Assembly (NCBI RefSeq): GCF_945859685.1
Contig: NC_079149.1
Span: forward strand, 41,753,136 to 41,817,135
From: Eupeodes corollae
Lineage: Eukaryota; Arthropoda; Insecta; Diptera; Syrphidae
DNA length: 64,000 nt
Reading direction: 5' to 3'
Positions 12,165-22,157 of the stretch are shown here, piece after piece. The first letter of the stretch is position 1; the number at the start of each line of letters is the position of its first letter. The position numbers and the translations under genes were made by a program. The notes under the pieces are model-generated. The model worked only from the letters and a program-made list of their open reading frames with translations. It was not told where the DNA came from and made no database searches.

Positions 12165-14468
12165 TCTCCGTAAGAGATGATCGACAATTTAGGGCTGTTA
12201 GTGAGTTAGTGGAGACAGATTCTAATTACTTTAACGCAGCTTGGCTATCCGAGAAGATGCGTATATCATTAGTTGATATAACGTTTTCTCTAAGCCATGA
12301 TAGTACTTCTTTTATAGCCAGGATTTCATCTTGGAAAACGCTACAATGATCGAGTAGACGAAAGGAGAGACTTAAGTTTAGTCTATTTGAGTATACGCCT
12401 TCACCAACCCCACCTTCGTTTTTGAACCGTCTGTATAAAAGTTTATAGGATCGTCGTTCGAAAATGATGTATTCTCCCAAGAAGACCTGGGAGAGGTATA
12501 GTCACTTTGAAGTAATTAAACTGAGGATAATGTATGGTGTAGTCAATATTACTGTTTATAGTTCTGAATGAGTTCAAAATAGTAGTGTGGCCAATTCCAT
12601 TATCGATCCACAGAGAGGAGGCTTGAAACCGTATGGCTGTATTAGCAGCCGTTTGCTTGCTGAAAATGTCCAGCGGTATAAGATGGAACAGAAGATCAAG
12701 TGAGACGGAGGGGTTAGAGCGAAGTGCTCCTCCCATACACAGGCAGGCTGTTCTTTGGACTTTGCTGAGTTTATCGCGATTCGTCGCTATATCTAGCGCC
12801 GTCCACCATACCGCTACTCCATAAGTAAGGATCGGCCTTATGACCGTGATATATAGCCAGTGTGTAATGCGGGGCTGTAGGCCCCATTTATTACCAATGG
12901 CCTTTTTACAGGAGAACAGGGCTTCTGTGGCCTTGTTTATTCTCTCATGAATATTGGGTTTCCAACTTTATTTCTTATTTAAGTGGTACACCGTTTATGA
13001 GTTAGGGTCGATGAGTGGGACCATGTATTTCCTTGTAAAGAGGACAAGGTCGGTTTTTTGTGGGTTAACGCCTAGTCCACACCGATTTGCCCATCTGGTG
13101 AGTGTTTTGTAAGAGTTCTTTTAGTATATTGGGATGTTTACCCGTGACTGCAATAGCAACATCGTCCATAAGCAAACACTCTGTATCCCCCTCTTTCTAG
13201 AGTAATTAGTAATTCATTTATTACTAAGTTCCAGAGGAGAGGGGATAGGACACCACTTTGTGGCGTACCTCTGCTGACACCTAATTGTGCGGTAAAATCG
13301 CCCAGTTTTGAATTGATAATCAGCATATGATTAATCAATTCGCTGATCGACTTATCTACCTTCAGAGATGTCTATACACGTGCAATAGCAGATGTGTCGA
13401 CTTTGTGTACTCTTTATGATGGAGGGAATATTCGATTGTACGTACTATACTGTGTAGAGCCGTTTCAACTGATTTCCCTTTGTTGTAGGCGTGTTGAGCC
13501 TTTGAAAGGAGGGACTTATCAATACTTGCCCTTAAGTGGATATCGATCAAACGTTCAAAAGTTTTGAGAAGGAATGATGATAAGCTGATAGGTCTTAGGT
13601 CTTTAGGGTTAACGTGGCTGGATTTTCCAGCTTTTGGATAAAAACGACTTTAGCTTGTCTCCAAGACATCGGGATGTATGCTTATTTAGGGCATCCCTTG
13701 AAGATGTTTTCTAGGATGGGTATTAGAAAACTTGCATTTTCTTGCAGTTCATCTGGAATTATACCATCCAATTCAGGTTTTACTAAACTATTTAACGTTC
13801 TCTTGTATATTGGCCAATTTGATATTTTTAGATTTCGAAAGATCGTTGGTTCATTTATAAAGTTAAATTGAATGTATCTATGACCAGAAAAGGAGTGATC
13901 TTTAGATACCTTCCAGTTCAAAATATTATTATTAATGAAGTCGGAGACAAGAGTTATATCTAAAACTTCTTGTCGATTTTTAGTAATAAAGGTTGGCTCT
14001 TTACCAATGTTACTTATTAGTAGGTTTGTGTTAGGAATATATTCGAAAAGGGACTCACCCCTGTCGTTTATATCCGTGCTACCCCACACTGTATATTGGG
14101 CGTTAGCATCACTTCCGATGATGAGGCCAATGTTGAGCCTTTGCGCTTCAGCTGTTAATCTCTCCAGGGTGTCACCCGGAAGAGGGCCAAGGTGGTCGTG
14201 GCCGAGATAGTAGATATACATTTAAGCTACGTGTTACTAATATGCAAGATCTGGGTTCATCCTCACCTGATGCATACAGCACGTAGTATTTTAGAGTCCT
14301 GATTTCTCGAACAATGGTAGGAGCTTCCACTGCTACTGGAGATACCAGGGATGCATCGTCTTCCAATGAAGGAAATGTGACCGATGCACCAGCTTCCTCA
14401 GCAGCCGTTTCTACTTGTATGGGTGGGGAGGGGGGAAGGGTTTGTGCCTCGGCCCCATCTTCGTCATG
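12165..14468 (-). mobile_element. RNase H-bearing LINE (LOA/I/R1-like), broken
   Basis: Read on the minus strand, domains come in LINE order. Endonuclease: LNIGLIIGSDANAQYTVWGS (about 14130-14070) and RGESLFEYIPNTNL, with DHSFSGHRYIQF in place of SDH (14221-13682). RT: AYNKGKSVETALH, then SRGTPQSGVLSPLLWNLVIN (about 13270-13200) with a changed Tyr-Gly-Arg-Cys where YADD is expected. RNase H start: LSFRLLDHCSVFQDEILAIK and RIFSDSQAALK (12480-12226), which give Glu and Asp catalytic residues. The N-terminal end near 14468-14290 keeps an open frame rich in Ala/Glu/Pro. The element stops inside RNase H at about 12165. Clade is uncertain because LOA, I and R1 relatives all share this wording. Frameshifts make it non-functional. 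Confidence 0.7.
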
Positions 14469-14469
14469 A

Positions 14470-14660
14470 TAAACAGCTATAACTTTGAGGAAGTTAAGTA
14501 CTTTGAAGGACTGCTATAAATTCAGACATCGACAAAAGCGCTGAAATCAAACGGAGAATGACTATTTCAAATCCGTGCTTTCATGGGCTTAGAAGGTAAT
14601 TGAGAAGTAACGTCTTCTCTGAAACAACTATAAGGCGCTCAACCCTGTTCTCAATTATAG
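14470..14660 (+). pseudogene. RTE fragment, C-terminal region
   Basis: The sequence reads like a decayed copy of the RTE part coding YNFEVVKDFV... and ...EIKRRITLANR, as found at 57480-57560 on the other strand. Visible codons include YNFEEVKYF and ALKSNGE. It ends around the position equivalent to the Ile-Ile-Pro-Val-Leu motif. It lies between two antisense LINE pieces. Confidence 0.5.
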
Positions 14661-14739
14661 TAATGAGACTTTTTTTTAATTTTTATGATCACTCACTTTT
14701 CAATATTAAAAAGGTATGTATAATTTTTTAACTGTAAAC

Positions 14740-15361
14740 AGTGATAGATTACAAATAATTTAAAAAACAGTGAATAGAAACACATTCCGAACTTCTATAC
14801 CTAAGCGCAGTTTTGCAAAGTTCGTCAAGATTGACAGCATTCATTTCATTCAATAAACTTATCGCTTGATCTTCCGATAGAAAGTCTTTTCTGAATACAT
14901 TCCTTCTAATTTTTTTGAGAATCAGGCATTTCCCCAAGAAGTGGACTATATCTTCTAGGTTGCACATATTACACTCTAGGGGTAGATCAGGTCTGTGTGG
15001 AATGAAATTTAAATCTATTAGTTCACTACGTAGTCTGACCATCATAGAAATCACACGGACATTATTGGAATCTTTAAAATAGTTATTCTCTTCAAGGTTA
15101 TGATTTAGTCTGTTGTAAGTTTTTTGTACAAGGAATTAGACGCTTCAGCTCTACATTTCTCATCAACCTTAGAAATGACTTCATACAAGATATTTTTAAC
15201 GGTTGTTAAATTCTCGATGGATAAATTAAAATTAATTTGACATTCCTCAGCAAGATCTTGCCACTCTCGATACCAACTGCTTTGATCTTGTATGGCTTCT
15301 ATGGCCACTTTTTTCACGATTCGTGAGTCATTCATTTTAAAAACGTTAAGCAAGAAGTCCG
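14740..15361 (-). pseudogene. LINE C-terminal region with Cys-rich knuckle
   Basis: Two minus-strand frames (15361-15105 and 15054-14749) encode the tail of a LINE protein. The first reads WYREWQDLAEECQINFNLS and ends with a Ser-Leu-Tyr-Lys-Lys block. The second reads IPHRPDLPLECNMCNLEDIV then HFLGKCLIL, a CX2C...HX4C arrangement found after RNase H in several insect LINEs. A stop and a frame change lie between 15105 and 15054. The upstream part is cut by the SINE at 15362. It probably belongs to a different element from 12165-14468, because the RTE scrap lies between them. Exact clade unknown. Confidence 0.5.
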
Positions 15362-15656
15362 TAGTACCCGTGGCATGATGGTTAGTGCGTTGGACTGTCA
15401 TGCTAGAGGTCTTGGGTTCGATCCCTGCCTATGCCATCTAAAGTCTTTTCACGGGTACTGCCTCTTGCGAGGAATTGACAAATTCTCCAAGAGTAACTCT
15501 TGTCATGAAAAAGTGCTTTCTCAAAATTAGCCGTTCGGAGTCGGCATATAAACTGTAGGTCCCCTCAATTCCTGACAACATTACTCGCACACAGGAATGG
15601 TTGAGAGTTGTAAGTCACTAGGCCTTGGTTCTCAACGGACTGTAGCGCCACCCAAA
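15362..15656 (+). mobile_element. tRNA-derived SINE, full-length-like copy
   Basis: The head AGTACCCGTGGCATGATGG followed by a B-box-like GGGTTCGATCCC is a tRNA-related pol III promoter region. The body has GGTACTGCCTCTTGCGAGG and a 3' part ending GGACTGTAGCGCCACCC with an ATT-repeat tail. The anticodon-loop-like CTGTCAT suggests tRNA-Asp ancestry, which is inference. The same unit recurs at 17603, 22180, 27623 (minus) and partially at 16954, 33272 and 58112. I did not find a clear target-site duplication for this copy. Confidence 0.85.
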
Positions 15657-16953
15657 TTATTATTATGGAATACCATTCGAACCCTCTGCAATCTATTCAT
15701 GAGTAAATTTTAAGTTTTCACTACCTTTCAACATCGACCTCCTACACGATTGACAGCACTGACCTAAGCCATAGTCCAAGAGTTCCATGCCAATTGTTCA
15801 GTTTACATATAAAACAACATATGCTTTGAATAGTTGATTACCAATTGGTCTCCCTGTGTGCTATTGCTATCGTTGTCTTTTAAATTAGCAACAAAACAAG
15901 GGTGGAGGTGCAGGGTTATTTGGTTTTTCCCATGAGATATGTAGAGGGGCCTAAGCCCGATGCCGTTTTTATATTCCTATTTATTTCCCTCTGGATGCCA
16001 TGGCAATGATAGCATGATGCATAAAAGCCCTTCTTACATTGTAAAATGGTTTGTAAAGGAAGATACATAGGTAGAGGCAGGTCTATCATGTATCTTTGTT
16101 TTGTAAATTCTATAATATCAGCTTAACGGATCATTTTGCTTGTAGTCCCTTGCACATTACAACAATGATACTGATACACAACAAAATGATAGTATAATGT
16201 GGGGCCATACAAAGTTGATGCTATAGGGGCACTAATTACAGCATCCCTGGTTATTGTAGGGAATCTATAGTAGACCTATGTCTGTCTATGGGGGGAGTTT
16301 TAATTGCAAATTGATTTGGTCTTTTTTTCTCATCTTGTATACGTATTTTCCAGCCCTTTGCATTTTAATTATGGTGGTATTCGATTGGTTGATAGGAATT
16401 CTAATAAATGCCTATTTTATCCTTTGATATGAATAGGTTAGGCATAGAACTTGGGTGGTATAGAAATAAGCTTTTATTACTCCAATTAGAAATTACTCAT
16501 GTACTTGATATATGTAGGTAAAAGTTTAATGCAATAATTTGTAATACGTGCGTATAAAAAAGTTGTTTGAATTGTTAAAAAGGCTTCTGATATTTTCGAA
16601 CTATCCTATAATACTTCCGTAATGTTATACATACACACACACATCTAGTTAGGTTAGGTTAGGCTTTCATTTTATGCTATGGTTTGTGTTGGATATAGGG
16701 TCATGACTTTAGTTACAAGGGTTATAGAAAACTTTTAGAATGTACGTCAGTGCTCAGAATAAGTTGCAATTTTTTGAGATTTAAAGTGGATTTCAAGAAT
16801 AGTATTAATGACCACAAAGGTAAAGTTTTGAAATTCAAACGTTTTTGGTAGAAGACTTTAGAAATTACGCAGTTAAAATGTTGGAATTTGAAATGTATAA
16901 GAGTTTATTGAAAATGAATATTAATTTTGTATTCCACTTTATTTAATACCAAT
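15657..16953. other. No gene recognised
   Basis: AT-rich, with a short CA run and three TTAGG units (16649-16663). No long open frame or repeat match was seen. Confidence 0.55.
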
Positions 16954-17145
16954 GGGTGGTTAGTGCGTAGGACTGCCAAAGGTCTTGGGTTCAATGTCAT
17001 TTAAAGTTTTTTTTCCGTGGATACTGCTTCTTGCGAGGAATTGACAAATCCTCCCAGAGTAATTGTAGGTCCCCTTTATCCCTGATAATACTCACACACA
17101 GGAATGATTGAGAGTTGTAAGTATATAGGCCCTAGTTATCTACAA
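16954..17145 (+). mobile_element. tRNA-derived SINE, old and internally deleted
   Basis: Keeps GGTGGTTAGTGCG, GGTCTTGGGTTCAAT, CTTCTTGCGAGGAATTGAC, TTGTAGGTCCCC and GAATGATTGAGAGTTGTAAG in the right order. It lacks the first bases and much of the centre. It is more diverged than the copies at 17603 and 22180, so it is probably older. Confidence 0.7.
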
Positions 17146-17602
17146 GCTTTTTTCGATTTTCAAAAAATTTTAATTCAAAAGATTTAAAATTACTCTTCAA
17201 AGTAAAAAAAAAATTGGAAAATGTAAAACGCTTGTATTCAAAACATACAAATTAGACTAGAAGGTTGTTCCTAAAAGTTTGTACTCCGACAAAAAATTCA
17301 GCTGTTTTTTCTAAAGTACAAGAAATTCTGAAAACGTTAAAAAATAGAGCAAAATTAAAAAAAAAAGAATAACTTTTTTTTTGACAGGAGGAAATCTTTA
17401 AAAGACACTTGGCAGTTTTCGACACTAAGTAGTGTCGGACTCTTAACCACTACAACCACCTCTTCATCAGGACCAATCTTAAAGGATCGACTACAGATTT
17501 TTCTTTCCCAACTTTGTACAATCACTTTGGGGGAAGTTTAAACTTTTAATACTTTCCCATGTTTTTTTTAGACTAATCCTCTCTTACTCATAAGCTAATG
17601 AG

Positions 17603-17915
17603 TAGTACCCGTGGCATGATGGTAAGTGCGTTGGACTGTCATGCAAGGGGTCTTGGGTTCAATCCCTGCCTGTGCCATCTTAATTTAAAAAAATTAATTT
17701 TCGCGGGTACTGCCTCTTGCGAGGAATTGACAAATCCTTCAAGAGTAATTCTTGTCATGAAAAAGTGCTTTCTCAAACTAGCCGTTCGGATTCGGCCTAA
17801 AATTGTAGGTCCCTTCCATTCCTGACAACAGTACTCGCACACAGGAATGGTTGAGAGTTGTAAGTCACTAGGCCCTGGTTCACAACGGACTGTTGCGCCA
17901 CCCCATTTGATTTTG
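17603..17915 (+). mobile_element. tRNA-derived SINE with 13-bp target-site duplication
   Basis: A complete copy: tRNA-like head with B box GGTTCAATCCC (17656-17666), conserved body, and 3' end GGACTGTTGCGCCACCCC plus a short T/A-rich tail. The flanks carry ATAAGCTAATGAG at 17590-17602 and again at 17916-17928, a perfect 13-bp target-site duplication. The target is the 3' part of the antisense jockey element, so the SINE is younger than that jockey copy. Confidence 0.93.
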
Positions 17916-17928
17916 ATAAGCTAATGAG

Positions 17929-19699
17929 ATTTGGTTCTTCTTAATCTCCGAACATGGTTTCTTATATTCAAGACGGACTCCATTTCATAATTAGTATGAC
18001 TTTGCAGTCTCTGGTTGTGCGATACAGTGTATTTTTTAACAACTTCTGTAACCATTTCTATTTGTAAGTCACGATGTAGATCGGTATTTCTTATGTACCG
18101 AGGTGCATTAACTATTATACGAAGGACTTTGTTTTGGAATTTTTGGATGATTTCGGTATTTGTTTTCTTTGTACAGCCCCATAATTGGATGCCATAGGTC
18201 CAAACAGGCGTTAGTACTTGATTATACAGCATTATTTTGTTTTCGATTGATAAATCAGAGTTGTTACCAAGTAACCAGTACATTTTTCTATATTTCAAGT
18301 TTAGTTCTTCTCTTTTCTTTTTAATGTGCTCTTTCCACTTAAGCTTTGCATCCAAAGCCATTCCAAGGTATTTGGCCGCATTGGCGTAAGGTACAGCTTG
18401 ATTATTAATGATTATTGGAATATTGTTTATCTTTTTTTTTGAAAAGTTTATATGTAAAGATTTTGTTTCATTGAGTTTGATACGCCATTTTTCGGTCCAA
18501 GCTCTCACTGTGTCGACGGCATTTTGAAGTTTTACTGCTGCCTTAGAGACACATTTCTCGGGTACCAAAATTGCGGTATCATCTTCAAAAGTAGCCGTTA
18601 TGGAGTGATTACCAACTTTAATATCCCTTGTGTATAGTAAATACAGGATAGGACCTAGGACACTTCCTTGTGGTTCACCGGCTTCTATTTTCTTCAATGC
18701 CGAATCGTTCTGAGAAGTACATTTTAATATTTCAAAGTAATGCCTGGGAAGATCCCTTTGCAGTTTTTACTCAAGTCTCTCATGCCAAACCTTGTCAAAA
18801 GCTTGAGCAACATCTAAGAAAATAGCTGAACATACTTGTTTTTCTTCTAATGCTTTTTTTTATTACATCCGATATTCTATGAACTTGGTCTATCGTGGAA
18901 TGTTTATTTCTAAAGCAAAACTGATGGTTTGGGATTAACCTTCTTTCTTCTATGATTTTGCTAAGTCGCTTCAGAAGCAGTTTTTCAAAAACTTTTGCCA
19001 TAATTGGTATAAGCGATATTGGTCTGTAAGCCGTCACTTCTGTATTAGGTTTACCTTGCTTTGGTATGAAAATTACTTCAGCAATTTTCCAATGGTGCGG
19101 GACATACCGGTGCTTAAGGCATGCATTTATTATATATTGGAGTTTCATGAAGGCTTTCAATGGCGTTTGTTTCATAATCTGAGCAGTAATTAGATCGTAA
19201 CGTGGTGATTTTTTATTTGATACTACATGTAAACACATACTTTTTATTTCTTTAAGACTTATCAATAAACTGTAAGCTTTTTTCAGCCGCGTTTGATGAG
19301 TATGGCTAAAAAACATTCGCAAGATGTTCAGCAAAATGGTTAGCTTTTTTTCGGGTTACCGATCCATTTCCCATCTTGAGTTTTCAAGGGCGAGTTTTGT
19401 AATTGCGTTTTTTTTAGGCTCTTGGCTGCTTTCCATAGCGAAAAATTCGGTGAAGCATTAGTCGTTAAATTCCTTATTAATGTACTGAGTGAATCATTTT
19501 TAAATTTGTAAATTTGTTTTTTAAGATTGTTGCTTATACGGTTAAACGTTGTTTTATTGTCTGCAAATCTAGTATTTTGCCATTTTCTTCGAGCTCTTCT
19601 TTGCTCTAATATCAACTCTCTTATCTCTAAGGGATATTTTATTTTATTTTGTCTTCTATTAAAAAATGTTGGAGTACTTTCTTCAGCGACCTGTTGCAC
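17929..19699 (-). pseudogene. Jockey reverse transcriptase and linker
   Basis: The linker frame (19699-19340) is rich in Arg/Lys and includes PLEIRELILEQRRARRKWQN, typical of jockey proteins between endonuclease and RT. The RT frame 19334-18795 shows YDLITAQIMKQTP, HHWKIAEVIFIPKQGKPN, AYRPISLIPIMAKVFEKLL and NHQFCFRNKHSTIDQVHRI. After a frame break, 18697-17929 shows GEPQGSVLGPILYLLYTRD, ATFEDDTAIL (FADD changed to FEDD, both Asp kept), WRIKLNETKSLHINF, AKYLGMALDAKLKWKEHI, and LTPVWTYGIQLWGCTKKTN. These are the RT boxes and thumb region of jockey. The second half is open for 258 codons, a moderately recent decay. The 3' end of the frame meets the SINE duplication. Confidence 0.85.
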
Positions 19700-19879
19700 A
19701 GCAGCAATAAATTGTTATACTTCAATTTGGTCGATTGTATCCATGGGAGATCTAAAATTTATAAAACTTAATAGCCTTTCTCTAAAATCACTCCAGTTTG
19801 TTTTCTTATTAACAAGCTTTGGATTACATTTTTCTAGTACTTCCGATTTACTTAGTGATAGAATCACTGGAGTATGATC

Positions 19880-20560
19880 TGATGACAGGTCATAATTACC
19901 TTCGACACTAATGTGATTTCGTTTGATTACTTTAGCTACTAAAAAGTCAAAAACGTCTGGTATTTTGTTAGTATCGTAAGGCCAGTAAGTTGGCGACCTA
20001 TAGGAATAGAATTCGCATTTGTATTTACGGCCTGCTTGGAAAAGTCTTTTGCCTTTTGTTGATATAAGTCTTGAACCCCAATGGGTGTGTTTCGCATTGA
20101 AGTCTTCACCAACAAGAAAGTTATGCCCAAGAAGATTGAATAGATCTGTATAGTCATCTTCTGTCGGGGAGCGCCTTGGTGGGCAGTATATAGCTGCTAA
20201 ACTTAAACTCTTTCTTTTTCATACCAATACTTATAGTTGTTACTTGCATATTTTCACTAGTAAACTTAAAACATTATGAAGTAACCATACTTCATAATGT
20301 TTTAAGTTTTTTTTATAAGAATCGCCGATCCAGCTCTTGCCTTGTCAGCTAGATGTGGAGCGTGGTAACATGGTAGTTTTCTATTACATTATCTAGACTT
20401 TGCTCATTGGAGAAATAAGTTTCGGACACCACTCAAATATCGATATGTTCTAGATCTAAAAAGATTTGTAATTCGGATGGATGAATGTTGTATAAGACCG
20501 TTTGCATTCCATGTAGCGATTTTAAGTGTTCTGTCCATCATTGTTTTTTAAGAGCGACTT
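19880..20560 (-). pseudogene. Jockey APE endonuclease, disrupted
   Basis: Minus-strand codons in different frames give IATWNANGL (start motif), VSETYFS (metal-binding Glu), AAIYCPPR, VGEDFNAKHTHWGSR (catalytic Asp/Asn) and SSDHTPVILSL (the conserved SDH). All the expected APE motifs can therefore be read, but stops and frameshifts break the frame. One disruption coincides with a 22-bp perfect inverted repeat at 20262-20309. Confidence 0.7.
20262..20309. repeat. Perfect 22-bp inverted repeat, 4-bp loop
   Basis: Left arm 20262-20283 begins AAACTTAAAACATTATG, and the right arm 20288-20309 is its exact complement. The loop is ACCA. It lies in the endonuclease region of the jockey copy, where no such hairpin is expected from coding constraint. 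Confidence 0.95.
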
Positions 20561-20639
20561 TTTCGCTTATCTGTTTGATTTTCAAATCCTGTTTATCAAT
20601 TCTTTGAAGAATAAGTTGTAGCATTTCTTTTAAGTCTCT

Positions 20640-21139
20640 TCATTCTTCCGCACAATCTGAAAAAAGGCGTTTGCACTGCGGAACAACTTTAGACTTTCGG
20701 AGTGGTTCAATTTTAAGAGCTATGCTCAAGATTGATCTTACTTTATAAATCTCCTCGAGACTTTGTTTGCTGTCAAAAGTAAGCATGAATAAAGGTAGTA
20801 ACCTCTTACTTGTCATCGATTGTGCAGAGTTTTTAATTGTACGAAAAGGCTTCCAAGCCCTTGATACAGTCAATCTATTTATAAGAATGAGACAATTAAA
20901 AACTCTGCACAATCGATGACAAGTAAGAGGTTACTACCTTTATTCATGCTTACTTTTGACAGCACGAGGAATAAAGACCTCTGGCTACTACTAGTAACAG
21001 CTACCACATTATTCGCTTCTTTAGTTCCTGTAATCAACTCATTGTTATTTTCGGTTTTAGAGCTTTTCTGATTTCTTGAACAAGTCTCGGGACTAAGTTT
21101 AAGTGGTATGCTTATTTTCTTTTTCTCAGTTTCAAACAA
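20640..21139 (-). pseudogene. Jockey ORF1 (gag-like), fold-back disrupted
   Basis: The frame 20912-20640 encodes RAWKPFRTIKNSAQSM, then FDSKQSLEEIYKVRSILSIA, KIEPLRKSKVVPQCKRL. The wording (IKxxKxxxIYKVRxIL... KIEP..K...PQC) matches the part of jockey ORF1 just before its CCHC zinc knuckles. The zinc-knuckle region is lost after the first Cys. The frame 21139-20879 upstream is low-complexity and Ser/Asn-rich, as jockey ORF1 N-termini often are. A 73-bp perfect inverted repeat (20768-20964) joins the two pieces, so the original ORF1 order has been duplicated in reverse. Confidence 0.6.
20768..20964. repeat. Perfect 73-bp inverted repeat, 51-bp spacer
   Basis: Left arm 20768-20840 begins TGCTGTCAAAAGTAAGC, and the right arm 20892-20964 is its exact reverse complement over all 73 bases. 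The match stops sharply at both ends. It lies in jockey ORF1. Confidence 0.97.
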
Positions 21140-21281
21140 GAGCTCTTCTTCATCAGTTTAATATTCGAGAATAACTTGAAAAAAAAAAATAGCATTTGTT
21201 CATCAGGCAAAACTCAAACCCTCCTACTTTTCAACCACCGATTTTAGTTTTACCTCTCTTTTTCAATGTCATAGAATAGAT

Positions 21282-22157
21282 GACCAATTATCAGCTGAAG
21301 ACATTTCTCGAATGCCAATATTTTTTAATGGCAGTGTGGCTTTCTTGCAGGAATTGTTCCCCTGGTGATTCCACGGTTTATCTTCGCGAGCAGAGAAACA
21401 ACATCATGATTTAAGAAAAAGTGAGATTATTGCACATGATATTTTAAAAGCATTTAACAGATTTTGTCATAAAGCTTTCTTATCGCAAACGCTTATCTTT
21501 AGTTTTAATGAAGCCCTTCAAGGAACTGATTTTTGGTATTTCTGAGACGAGTAAAAAATGTTTCTCTCTTTCTGATCTGGTTACAATTTACAAAACGTAT
21601 TTACGTATTGAATGTAACTAACACTTCTAGGCTTGTAACTCCAACATCGTCGTAGAGTTTCTTTCTAGACACTTTTTTACCGATATCTTAATGGGCTCAT
21701 TATTGCATTAATCCCTTAGATCAATTTAACCTTAATACTCGTCCTTCTATAAATGCCCATCAGTTTTCCCTTGAACCCAACTTCGGCTGTATTATAAAGT
21801 AAAGAGATTCGTTCTTTTGGTGTACCATGCGAATGTGGAACACGCTATCTTTCCCTGTTATTGCAATTTTCAAAAACTCAAAACCAAGTCCTGTGTCTTT
21901 GGCGTGTTATTGGCATACAAAACCCTTTGAGTATGCGCAAATTATTAAATAAAAACATGTGCAACTTTACGTCTAAAGATAAAGTGAAACTTCCATTTTT
22001 TGACTAGTGATCAAATAGCATCTCTAATAATGTTCAACAAGACACACTCACACCCAACTTCAGTCCCACTATCAAATACAGAGAAAAGTTCCTTAGCCGT
22101 ACTGCGTAAATGTGGAATGCCGTAATATTCTCTCTTTTTATGGCAATGCAATTTTTA
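21282..22157 (+). mobile_element. CR1-like LINE fragments, two 3' ends in series
   Basis: The first part (about 21300-21540) resembles 59440-59560: an ISRMPIFF-type stretch, then SEIIAHDILKAFNRFCHKA (the RT box with DISKAFDRVWH in better copies). The second part (about 21600-21920) has QFNLNTRPSINAHQFSLEPN and RDSFFWCTMRMWNT, the conserved C-terminal end. A further C-terminal end follows at about 22040-22157 (TPNFSPTIKYREKFLSRTA and MWN). Either two copies lie in series or a duplication occurred. The second end is cut by the RTE at 22158. Its continuation seems to be 23663-23705. Confidence 0.6.

Larger units (their letters stand above)
17400..21139 (-). mobile_element. Jockey-clade LINE, nearly complete but broken
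   Basis: On the minus strand the order is ORF1 (21139-20640), endonuclease (about 20560-19880), linker (19699-19340), RT (19334-17929) and a 3' untranslated part to about 17400, split by a SINE at 17603-17915. The 3' untranslated part is supported by shared wording (GTTTAAAC...CTTTCCCAT) with the second jockey copy near 49975-50010. A T-run at about 17372-17382 could be the complement of a poly(A) tail; this boundary is inferred. Two perfect inverted repeats, 20262-20309 and 20768-20964, interrupt the coding regions. The coding parts have stops, so it is not autonomous now. Confidence 0.8.

Noticed and set aside
13935..14210. 91-codon plus-strand frame
   Set aside because: It is the shadow of the antisense LINE endonuclease, which shows real motifs on the other strand.
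16649..16663. Three TTAGG units, the common arthropod telomere motif
   Set aside because: Only three units inside AT-rich DNA, and flies generally lack TTAGG telomeres; most likely chance.
17603..17680. Genuine tRNA-Asp gene
   Set aside because: The tRNA-like head recurs in several copies, always attached to the same SINE body, and does not form a convincing acceptor stem with the following bases.
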